A stretch of DNA of 64,000 bases from Cryobacterium zongtaii (GTDB taxonomy: Bacteria > Actinomycetota > Actinomycetes > Actinomycetales > Microbacteriaceae). Made by a program: the position numbers and the translations under genes. Positions 52,419-59,508 of the stretch are shown one piece after another; within the stretch, counting starts at the first letter, position 1; the number at the start of each line of letters is the position of its first letter. Below the pieces are notes generated by a model that had not been told where the DNA came from, made no database searches, and was given only the letters and a program-made list of their open reading frames with translations. The stretch lies in contig NZ_PPXD01000024.1 of NCBI RefSeq assembly GCF_002909375.1, positions 1-64,000 on the forward strand. The letters are read 5' to 3'.

Positions 52419-53969
52419 CTAGTTCCCCGTTGGGCCGCCACCGGCGGCATCCTCAGTCGCGCTCTTGGCTGCCGCAGCAGCTTTCTTGCCTGTCTCGCCG
52501 GCCTTCTGAGCGGCGGCCAAACCGATCCCCACTGGGCCGGCTGCGGCCGCTGCACCGCCACCTGCTGCAGCTACGCCGCCGCCTGCGCCGCCCGTGGATG
52601 CGGCTTTGCCGGCCGCAGCGCCGCCGCCTGTTGGGCCGCCACCGCCGCCGCCACCCGTCGAGGATGGCGCAGGGGAAGGTGAGGCAGTTTTCTTAGAACC
52701 AGAGGCGTCATCCTCACCGCCACCACCGCCGCCGCTTGCGCTGGAACCGGTGCTCGAGCTGAGCTTCTTCATGGCTCCCGACGCGACCTCGCCGATCGCA
52801 CCGCCTCCGGCTGCCGCCAGCGCCATCGCCGCACCCCCGCCACCACCAGTTTGGGAAACCATCGGCGCGACGAACTTCATCAGAGCTGGGAGGGCTACAA
52901 GTGCCATCGCCATCAGCGCAAGGCCGGTCAACATTTTGACCAGGCCGGTGCTGTCTTCCACGAAGAGGTTGCTGCCTGTGAGCTTGAACGCGGCCGCATA
53001 AACAATCGCGGCGGCCGGCTTGTAGAGGATGAAAGCGACGATCCACCCAATGGACTTTTTGAACCAGGCTCGGCCGGTTTCGGTGTTGGTGAAGGCCGCA
53101 GTGATCGGGAGGATTCCTGCCAGGATGACGAGCATGCCGCCCCGGATGACCATGAGGAAGACCTGCACGTAGCTCATCAGAATGGTTATGGTGCCGAGGA
53201 TCAACATCGCAATGAGGCCGATTCCGCTCGACGAAGCGACGCCCAGTGTTGCCGTTATGTTCGCCTTGAAGTCCCCGTCAGCGGCGCCGTCGAGGATCCA
53301 GACGGAGAAGCCGTCCGCCGCAGCGACGGCAAGACCGACTGCCGTCAGGCCCGCCGAAGATACGACAACGAGAGTGAGCAAGGACTGCAGCAGTTCCTTG
53401 CCTGGCTGCATGCGCTGAGTCCAAGCCATTCTTAGACCGGCAACGATGACGGACAGGACCGCGAAGCCAGCGACGTACCACCAGAGGGAGTCTTGGAGAT
53501 AGGCTACCGGACCGCTACCGCCAGACGTGCCTATGGCAGGGATGAGTCCGGCCACGATTGCGGTGGCAGCTGAGATAAGCATGACCGCGACGAGAACTAT
53601 CCCGAGTCGACCCATGTGTGCGCTGCCCTCACCTCGACGGTGGTTCAACGCCAGCATCGCGCCTGCAGCGATAACGGACATGATGCAGATTGCCAGTGAG
53701 ATCCACACGACGTATCCGAGGATGGTCGCAAACCCCTCGGAACCTGTAGCGGCTGAGGCCGAATTGCCGATCGTTGTCACCTCCCCCTCGCTCTGCGTCA
53801 GGTTAGGAGTGGGAATCATTACCCAAACCGTGGCCATGGCCTGTACGGCGGTGCCCACGGTTTCCACGATGCTGTCAACGAGGTTCTGCAGCTGGTCGTT
53901 GGCGAAGTCAGCGATAGCACCTCCGACGGCCTCTTTGCCCCCGCAAACGACGTCCCACCCGTTGCACAT
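52419..53969 (-). CDS. TrbL/VirB6-like polytopic T4SS protein
   Basis: A 516-residue protein with at least six transmembrane helices (for example GYVVWISLAICIMSVIAAGA; LGIVLVAVMLISAATAIVAG; LTALVALPALMK-type near 370). The C-terminal 130 residues are low complexity: Gly, Ala, Ser and Pro in GGGGGG runs and AAAGG repeats, probably disordered. The layout matches TrbL/VirB6 core-channel proteins of Gram-positive T4SSs. Cys at residue 2 and 9 are near the N-terminus. Nine bases separate it from SCO6880. Confidence 0.8.
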   Translation of the reverse strand: MCNGWDVVCGGKEAVGGAIADFANDQLQNLVDSIVETVGTAVQAMATVWVMIPTPNLTQSEGEVTTIGNSASAATGSEGFATILGYVVWISLAICIMSVIAAGAMLALNHRRGEGSAHMGRLGIVLVAVMLISAATAIVAGLIPAIGTSGGSGPVAYLQDSLWWYVAGFAVLSVIVAGLRMAWTQRMQPGKELLQSLLTLVVVSSAGLTAVGLAVAAADGFSVWILDGAADGDFKANITATLGVASSSGIGLIAMLILGTITILMSYVQVFLMVIRGGMLVILAGILPITAAFTNTETGRAWFKKSIGWIVAFILYKPAAAIVYAAAFKLTGSNLFVEDSTGLVKMLTGLALMAMALVALPALMKFVAPMVSQTGGGGGAAMALAAAGGGAIGEVASGAMKKLSSSTGSSASGGGGGGEDDASGSKKTASPSPAPSSTGGGGGGGPTGGGAAAGKAASTGGAGGGVAAAGGGAAAAAGPVGIGLAAAQKAGETGKKAAAAAKSATEDAAGGGPTGN

Positions 53970-53971
53970 TC

Positions 53972-54700
53972 TTACGCGCCTGACCAGGGTGTGTAGCCAC
54001 CAAGTCCATTGAGGGCGGCTGGAGCAATAGGCATGCTGCCGTCATCGGCTACAACGATCTTCCAGTCCCCCGCTGACCACACGAGTTTGATTGGCAAGCT
54101 CACCATCTGGCCGTCGTTGTAGTTCAGCGCTAGGTCAACTGTTGCGGCCTTCTCGTCAAAGGAGTTGATAGCAAACCCGGCGACCTGGGCGCGATCGCTG
54201 GACGCGCCGCTGTCGGCGCCCTCAGTCATCGCGATCAGTGCGTCACGTCCCGGGCCAGGTGCAACGAGAGCGCTCATCTTGTCGTACATGGTGGCATCGG
54301 TGCCGAGGGCGACGTAGTTGGCAGCCGCAAAGAGCGCACCCTCTGCTGTGTGTGCGTAGCAGCTACGGAAACCGGACGAGTCGGTCACGCCCGGCCCAGA
54401 ACCTTCCGGGTCCGAGGGCGCCGCTACCGTTCCAACGAGAGTCCAAGTGGTATCGGGTGCGTCGGTGAGCGACGCAGTTGTTTCGTAACCCTCCAAGCCA
54501 CACGAGCTTGGATCGCTGTCAACGGGAACCGCCGTCGTCGACGGGAGGGGGGAGGCTGTCGGTGCTGTCTCGTCTTTGCCTCCAAGGAGGTTGCTGACGA
54601 GAACGATCACCGCGAGAAGCGCGATGACTGCGACGATCACCATAGAAAGGACAAATCGTCGGCTGCGAAATGGGTTCTGCTGTTCTGACTGGTCGGACAT
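53972..54700 (-). CDS. Membrane-anchored T4SS protein, VirB8/TcpC-like position
   Basis: A 242-residue protein with one N-terminal transmembrane helix (RFVLSMVIVAVIALLAVIVL), a Thr/Pro-rich linker and an outer globular domain: FRSCYAHTAEGALFAAANYV, ATVDLALNYNDGQMVSLPIK and LVWSAGDWKIVVADDG. Nuclear-transport-factor-like folds of this kind are typical of VirB8/TcpC in the same operon position. The match is structural and positional, so the assignment is moderate. GAGGGGGA precedes the ATG. Confidence 0.65.
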   Translation of the reverse strand: MSDQSEQQNPFRSRRFVLSMVIVAVIALLAVIVLVSNLLGGKDETAPTASPLPSTTAVPVDSDPSSCGLEGYETTASLTDAPDTTWTLVGTVAAPSDPEGSGPGVTDSSGFRSCYAHTAEGALFAAANYVALGTDATMYDKMSALVAPGPGRDALIAMTEGADSGASSDRAQVAGFAINSFDEKAATVDLALNYNDGQMVSLPIKLVWSAGDWKIVVADDGSMPIAPAALNGLGGYTPWSGA

Positions 54701-54747
54701 AAGTCCCCCCTCTTATTGCTGTGTCGGTTGGGTGGTGCCGGCTGCTG

Positions 54748-55038
54748 TCAGCTGACGAAGAAGCCGACGAGTGAGGCGGCGGCAGAGATGACGATCACAC
54801 CGGCCATCGCCGTTCCGAGCGACCCGAGGGCTGCTCCACCCTCACCGCGGCGGCTCTCGATGGCGAGCTTCGCGCCGATGATCATGACGCCGATGATGGC
54901 CACGCCCAGGGCGATCCACTTGACCCAGCCCATGACCTCCTCAAACTTTTCAGCTCCGGGGGGCGTGCCATCTCCCGGCTCGGGAATGGCGGCGACGACG
55001 TTGGTCAGCGTTTCAACTGCCATGTGCAGAACAGACAA
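54748..55038 (-). CDS. VirB2/TrbC-like pilin or small T4SS membrane protein
   Basis: A 96-residue protein with two hydrophobic helices: WVKWIALGVAIIGVMIIGAK and LGSLGTAMAGVIVISAAASL. The length, the GVIVISAA second helix and its place beside VirB8- and VirB6-like genes resemble VirB2/TrbC pilins. There is no clear cleavable signal. TTG 55038 is chosen because AAAGGA lies 6 nt upstream; ATG 55023 is an alternative. Confidence 0.65.
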   Translation of the reverse strand: MSVLHMAVETLTNVVAAIPEPGDGTPPGAEKFEEVMGWVKWIALGVAIIGVMIIGAKLAIESRRGEGGAALGSLGTAMAGVIVISAAASLVGFFVS

Positions 55039-55053
55039 GGTGAGTCCTTTCGG

Positions 55054-55653
55054 TTAGGTGGTTGGTGCGATCAGGGCGGTGACCGAAGCGGCCAACACAC
55101 GGACTTCTTTAGGTGCGGAGTCGAGGTCGAAGGGCTCTCCGAGCCGCCAGTCCTCAACCCAGGGGACTTGCCAAACTTGCGGGACCCCGCCCGAGACGAC
55201 CTGTGCCAGGTCGCGGAGGGGCTTGGGAAGCTTGCCGCGTGAGTCAGCGACGATGACGAGGCCCAGCAGACGGACCATCGGGAGCGAGCCAGACGCCCAC
55301 TCTGTTGCGGCACGTTGTGCAGCAGCCAGCCCGTTCGCGTTGGACCGGGCGACCAGGATCACGTTGGACAGTGATCCGTCGTTTGCTGTTGGCCAGGCAT
55401 GCCCGGCCGAGCGCGAGCCGGCGACAGTGGCCGCCAGAGTGCTTTCGCCCGCGCCCCCGTGAACGCCGAGCCACCAGAGAGTCGCGGGGCGGTTCACGTC
55501 GCGGCGTGGCAGGCGGTCGGCCATGTCTGGTGCAGGCACACCAGGCTGCGGCGTCTGGGGTCGCGGAAGCTCACGGGACTCTTCAACTACCGGGATGAGG
55601 GTGTCTTCGGGCTCGATTGGTTCTGTGAGCCAGGGGTGCTGGGTATCCGACAC
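55054..55653 (-). CDS. DUF6668-like P-loop protein of the T4SS operon
   Basis: A 199-residue protein. After a Pro-rich N-terminus, LWWLGVHGGAGESTLAATVA contains GGAGEST, a P-loop-like motif with Glu in place of the usual Lys. NVILVARSNANGLAAAQRAA follows, like ParA/SIMIBI relatives that have lost ATPase residues. The DUF6668 family is found with actinobacterial conjugation genes; function is unknown. GTG start with GAAGGAGAA. First gene of the operon. Confidence 0.65.
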   Translation of the reverse strand: MSDTQHPWLTEPIEPEDTLIPVVEESRELPRPQTPQPGVPAPDMADRLPRRDVNRPATLWWLGVHGGAGESTLAATVAGSRSAGHAWPTANDGSLSNVILVARSNANGLAAAQRAATEWASGSLPMVRLLGLVIVADSRGKLPKPLRDLAQVVSGGVPQVWQVPWVEDWRLGEPFDLDSAPKEVRVLAASVTALIAPTT

Positions 55654-55819
55654 GGGTTCTCCTTCGCTATCGCGGGTTCAAGTATGACGAATTCCTGTGA
55701 CGTTCCCACGCGATAATTAGTCTCACGTACCCGGCCCCCTCTTTGAACGGAAGCGAACCCTATGTCCCCTATAGTAGCTTGTGAATATCGATACAGTTTC
55801 ATACGTGTTGTTAAAGATC

Positions 55820-55834
55820 TAGACTGCCGATATG
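55820..55834 (+). promoter_or_regulatory. Leaderless promoter -10 of the HTH gene
   Basis: TAGACT (55820-55825) is followed six bases later by the ATG (55832). The hicA gene has the same TAGACT-N6-ATG layout. The -35 region (TTTCAT, 55797-55802) is weak. The mRNA would start at or beside the ATG. Confidence 0.55.
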
Positions 55835-56074
55835 AATCAGCATCGAGTTTTTGACGTGACCGCACTTGACGACATGTTTGCGGACCTGCCAAAGACGCTC
55901 TCCCCAGAACAAGCGGCCGAATTGTTCGGCGTGACCGTCATCACGATCCGAAACCTCATCACCAAACACAGCGACGACCCCCTGCCGGCCATCAAGATCG
56001 GCAAGGTTTGGGTCATCCTTCGCGATGACTTCAAAGCATGGCTGCTCCGCCGTAGCAACAACATCACCGACTAA
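55832..56074 (+). CDS. Excisionase-like helix-turn-helix protein
   Basis: An 80-residue MerR/excisionase-type DNA-binding protein: TLSPEQAAELFGVTVITIRN (helix-turn-helix) and PAIKIGKVWVILRDDFKAWL (wing with the W-I/V-D-L pattern). Such proteins bind plasmid or phage promoters or cooperate with integrases. It lies divergent from the T4SS operon and 22 nt before the ParA-like gene, so a role in regulating transfer is likely. The -10 is spaced for leaderless translation. Confidence 0.75.
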   Translation: MNQHRVFDVTALDDMFADLPKTLSPEQAAELFGVTVITIRNLITKHSDDPLPAIKIGKVWVILRDDFKAWLLRRSNNITD

Positions 56075-56095
56075 CCAAAAATCGAAAGGCCGACT

Positions 56096-57445
56096 ATGGC
56101 TCAGCACGATTCAGCCCAACCCACCATCTACGCGACTGTGCGGGCCGATTTGACTGGTGTCCTCGACGTCGACGGTGTGAAGCACAACGTCACCGGGACG
56201 GACGATGCGGACGTGCGCACCCAGATCTTCTCTCAGGTGACGGGCCGCGCCCGCATGGCTGGACGTCCCGTGCTGTTGGTCACCGATGACGCGCTGGGCC
56301 AGGGTCGGCTGAATGTTCACCCTGACGGCAAGGTGGAGGCCGTGGGCGATTTCGTCTACAACGAAAAGAACGACACCACGCCCTCACGGATCGTCACGGC
56401 GCCACCCGCCGGGCCGAGCCACGTTGCGGATACGCCGGCAGCCGCACCCTCCGCGCTCATCAGCCCGCCGCCTGCCACGACCAGGGCAGCGATCAAAGGC
56501 GCAGCCGAGCCCGTCGTCACTAGTGAGCTCCGCGCTGCCCGCGCCTCCTTCCTCGTTCAGGAAACCCCGCAAGAGCCCGCGTCGAGAGGCTGGCGCGGCA
56601 TGCTCAGCCGGGCCGGAATCCAGGTCGCCCCATCCGCTGAGGAAATGGCAGAACGTGCCGACGTGCACGCGGTCAGCCAGCACTGGGCAGGCCCGCGAAC
56701 TATCTCCATCGTCAACGGCAAAGGCGGCGCCAACAAGACGCCCTCGACCGCTATCCTCGCGGCCGTATTCGCCCGCTACGGCGGATCCGGGGTACTCGCA
56801 TGGGATAACAACGAGACGCGCGGCACCCTCGGCTGGCGCACGGAACAAGGCGGCCACGACGCCACCGTGCAGGACTTACTGCCCCAGACCAACCGCCTAC
56901 TCTCGCCCGGCGCGCAATCGTCGGATCTGGCGCACTACGTGCACCACCAGACCGGCGACAAGTACGACGTGCTTCGCTCCAACCCCATCGTCTTATCAGC
57001 CGAACAGAAGATCACCCGCGCAGAGTTCGACTCACTCCACCAGGTCGCCAGCAAATACTTCCGTCTCGTATTCGTTGACTCCGGCAACGACGAGAGCGCC
57101 GAACGCTGGCAGCAGATGATCGAGCGGACCAACCAGCTCGTCATCGCCACCACCGCCCTCGACGAATCCGCCGAGGCCGGCGCACTCCTGCTCGAAGCAC
57201 TCGCGCAGCGCGACGAGCGTTCCGCACAGCTCGCAGCCAACGCCGTCGTCATCGTCTCTCAGTCCGAAAAAACAGGCAGCGGCGCCCAAGCGATCGCGGA
57301 CAGCTTCGCCGTTCTCGCCCGCCGCGCTGTCACCATCCCGTATGACGACGCACTGCACGGCGGAAAGCTCCGCTACGACGCACTGGCTCCCGCCACGAAG
57401 CGTGCATGGCTCGCAGCTGCAGCAGCCGTCGCAGAGGGCCTGTGA
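56096..57445 (+). CDS. ParA/MinD-type ATPase with extended N-terminus
   Basis: A 449-residue protein. A 190-residue N-terminal part (beta strands and a Pro/Ala-rich linker) precedes the ParA/MinD ATPase. The deviant Walker A is NGKGGANKTPS (208-217), with both signature Lys residues. VLAWDNNETRGTLGWR is the switch I region and LVFVDSGNDESAERWQ is Walker B-like. Location in a transfer region suggests a T4SS- or pole-targeting role rather than plasmid partition, since ParB lies 4 kb away. AAAGG precedes the ATG and GTGA links it to the next gene. Confidence 0.75.
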   Translation: MAQHDSAQPTIYATVRADLTGVLDVDGVKHNVTGTDDADVRTQIFSQVTGRARMAGRPVLLVTDDALGQGRLNVHPDGKVEAVGDFVYNEKNDTTPSRIVTAPPAGPSHVADTPAAAPSALISPPPATTRAAIKGAAEPVVTSELRAARASFLVQETPQEPASRGWRGMLSRAGIQVAPSAEEMAERADVHAVSQHWAGPRTISIVNGKGGANKTPSTAILAAVFARYGGSGVLAWDNNETRGTLGWRTEQGGHDATVQDLLPQTNRLLSPGAQSSDLAHYVHHQTGDKYDVLRSNPIVLSAEQKITRAEFDSLHQVASKYFRLVFVDSGNDESAERWQQMIERTNQLVIATTALDESAEAGALLLEALAQRDERSAQLAANAVVIVSQSEKTGSGAQAIADSFAVLARRAVTIPYDDALHGGKLRYDALAPATKRAWLAAAAAVAEGL

Positions 57446-57936
57446 GGGCTGTAACGGCCATTCTGGCCGTCACGGTAACCGTCGCAGGACTCTCTGCCTG
57501 CTCAACGCAGGCCGACGTCACACCGGCCTCCACCTCGAGCGCGGCACCAACAGAGTCGGCACCAGTTGACGACCTACACGACGGAATCGAGATTGCCACG
57601 GCGGCGCCGGCTGACGAGACGAGCATTGCTGCCGCGGTGACCGTCGCAGAGAAACTAATGACTGCGTTCGCTCGCCCAGGCGTCGATGAAACGACGTGGA
57701 TCAATGGCCTGTATCCATACCTCACCCAGGAAGCAGGCGCGGCATACGCCGGTACCAACCCCGCCAAGGTGCCCGTGACCGAAGTCACAGGCGTAGGATC
57801 CGTCGTTGACGGAGCCACCGAATACGCGCTGCTCGTGAGCGTCCCGACGAACATCGGGCCCTACGTCGTTTCACTCACCCGCCAGGCCCCGACCGACGCG
57901 TGGCTGGCCGACCGACTCACACCCCCAGCCAGGTAG
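57442..57936 (+). CDS. Transfer-region lipoprotein
   Basis: A 164-residue protein starting at GTG that overlaps the ParA stop. The signal peptide VRAVTAILAVTVTVAGLSAC ends at a lipobox Cys near residue 20. A Thr/Ser/Pro linker leads to a small domain with AVTVAEKLMTAFARPGVDET, TWINGLYPYLTQEAG and EYALLVSVPTNIGPYVV. The body resembles a small actinobacterial VirB8-/Lpp-like extracellular domain; its role is unknown. Next gene starts 6 nt later. Confidence 0.65.
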   Translation: MRAVTAILAVTVTVAGLSACSTQADVTPASTSSAAPTESAPVDDLHDGIEIATAAPADETSIAAAVTVAEKLMTAFARPGVDETTWINGLYPYLTQEAGAAYAGTNPAKVPVTEVTGVGSVVDGATEYALLVSVPTNIGPYVVSLTRQAPTDAWLADRLTPPAR

Positions 57937-57942
57937 ATAACC

Positions 57943-59073
57943 GTGGGGGAAAAGAACGGCTCTGGGGGCGCAATCGTCTTGTTGCTAGTACCTGTCCTAG
58001 TAATCGGCGGGCTTTTCGGGATCTTGCTGCTCATCATGGGCGGTGGCAGCAGTGCCGCGGCCGCGTGCGGCGGCGGCACGGCCTCAACTGTCGACGTCTC
58101 CAAAATCCCTGCGGGACCGATAGCTGGCTACAACCACGACCAGCTTGTGGTCGCCGCGGGGATTATGAACGCGGCCCAGCAGCTCGGCCTAAACGCGCGG
58201 GCGCAGCAGCTCGGCGTCATGACGGCTATGGGTGAATCCAGCCTCCAATCGCTCACCTACGGTGACAACGCGATTAATCCAGACGGCTCAATTGCCGATT
58301 CAATCGGTCCTTTCCAGCAGCAAAGTAGCTGGGGAACCACCGAAGAGCGTCTCGACCCGTTCACATCCGCCACCAAGTTCTACGAGCGACTCCCTGCCGT
58401 CGAGAACTGGGAAACGATGGAACCGACGCTCGCGGCACATGCCGTCCAGGAAAACGCGGATCCCTACTTCTACACAACGTACTGGGACGGAGCTGGACAG
58501 ATCACCGCCGCGCTCAACGGTGACACCACCGCTGCCCTAATCGGCGGCGGACTCGACCCCACACTGACTCTGGCCGTGGGCAACTGCGCCAACGGCCCCA
58601 TCGGCTTTCCGCTGACCAAACCGTTCAACATGAGCGACAACTTCGGCCCCCGGCCGGGTCGCGTGGAAGGTGCCAGCACCTACCACCCCGCCGACGACCT
58701 AGTCGGCGCGTGCGGAACCCCTGTCTACGCAATCGCACCTGGCACAGTAACGGTCTCGGACCGGCTCACCCTTTCGGTCAAGAGCCCGGAGGGCTACACC
58801 GTGTCCTACCTCCACAGTCACGTCAGCGATCGAACCGTTGCAGAAGGCGATCCGGTCACCATGGGCCAGCAAATTACCGCCATCGGAAACGAATCGCCCA
58901 GCACCGGATGCCACCTCGATATCCGAGTCAACACCCTTGGAACCACCAACACTGACGTTGCAGCACTGGCAAATGACCCGTTCGCCCCGAACTGGGTCGA
59001 CCCCGAAAAGTTCTACACCCTCTTCGGTCAGACCCTATGCGACGACACCTGTGCAAGAAGCTACGACGAATGA
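57943..59073 (+). CDS. VirB1-like transglycosylase fused to an M23-like domain
   Basis: A 376-residue protein. One transmembrane helix (about 10-35) is followed by a lysozyme-like domain (LGVMTAMGESSLQSL with catalytic Glu 98; IGPFQQQSSWG). A linker leads to a C-terminal LytM/M23 domain: YHPADDLVGACGTPVYAIAP (His 248, Asp 252), YLHSH and GCHLDIRV. The second His of the canonical HxH is Asp 326 here, so metal binding may be altered. The enzyme would open peptidoglycan for the transfer channel. GTG start. Confidence 0.85.
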   Translation: MGEKNGSGGAIVLLLVPVLVIGGLFGILLLIMGGGSSAAAACGGGTASTVDVSKIPAGPIAGYNHDQLVVAAGIMNAAQQLGLNARAQQLGVMTAMGESSLQSLTYGDNAINPDGSIADSIGPFQQQSSWGTTEERLDPFTSATKFYERLPAVENWETMEPTLAAHAVQENADPYFYTTYWDGAGQITAALNGDTTAALIGGGLDPTLTLAVGNCANGPIGFPLTKPFNMSDNFGPRPGRVEGASTYHPADDLVGACGTPVYAIAPGTVTVSDRLTLSVKSPEGYTVSYLHSHVSDRTVAEGDPVTMGQQITAIGNESPSTGCHLDIRVNTLGTTNTDVAALANDPFAPNWVDPEKFYTLFGQTLCDDTCARSYDE

Positions 59074-59126
59074 GCACCAAAAGCAGCGCATGACCAAACT
59101 TAGATCCCGACACACCGCGCCGAATA

Positions 59127-59156
59127 TGGACACGTCTATACATGCAGCATTAACCT
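59127..59156 (+). promoter_or_regulatory. Leaderless promoter candidate
   Basis: TGGACA (59127-59132) and TAACCT (59151-59156) are separated by 18 bp. The ATG of the next gene (59164) lies seven bases past the -10, suggesting leaderless translation. Confidence 0.45.
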
Positions 59157-59163
59157 TCTCGGT

Positions 59164-59391
59164 ATGACCCATCCACGCCTTCCGCGTAACACGCGCACGA
59201 AGCCCGTGCGGCTCGGCTACGCGATTGAAAAAGCCGACAAGCTTGAACTCGAGCGAATCGCGGCCAAAGGCGGCGTTTCAGCGGCTGTCTTTGTCGAGCT
59301 AATGATCCGGAACCTCCCGCTCACAGCCGAGGGCCTGCCCGAGTGGATGCCAACTTCGAGCAACGAGGAGTTGCCTATTAGCCCCGATTAA
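59164..59391 (+). CDS. Ribbon-helix-helix-like small protein
   Basis: A 75-residue basic N-terminus protein. TKPVRLGYAIEKADKLELER, IAAKGGVSAAVFVELMIRN has the strand-helix-helix pattern of CopG/MetJ-type DNA-binding proteins. Such proteins regulate plasmid copy or transfer genes. It ends just before a strong hairpin and the replication gene. Confidence 0.55.
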   Translation: MTHPRLPRNTRTKPVRLGYAIEKADKLELERIAAKGGVSAAVFVELMIRNLPLTAEGLPEWMPTSSNEELPISPD

Positions 59392-59396
59392 CGCAT

Positions 59397-59424
59397 AAGG
59401 CCCGTCGTTTTCACGACGGGCCTT
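59397..59424 (+). terminator. Hairpin after the RHH-like gene
   Basis: AAGGCCCGTCG and CGACGGGCCTT pair perfectly over 11 bp with a 6-nt loop (TTTTCA). The strong GC stem is typical of a terminator; no T tract follows. Confidence 0.75.
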
Positions 59425-59508
59425 GAAGCATTGGCGCTCAAACCCTCTTCTGCTTGCCGGCTACGAGGTTCGAGCTATTTCCACCAAAGATCCGGTTGAA
59501 CCGGGCCT

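Noticed and set aside
52419-52800. Possible collagen-like or repeat protein
   Set aside because: The Gly/Ala-rich stretch is the low-complexity tail of the TrbL-like protein.
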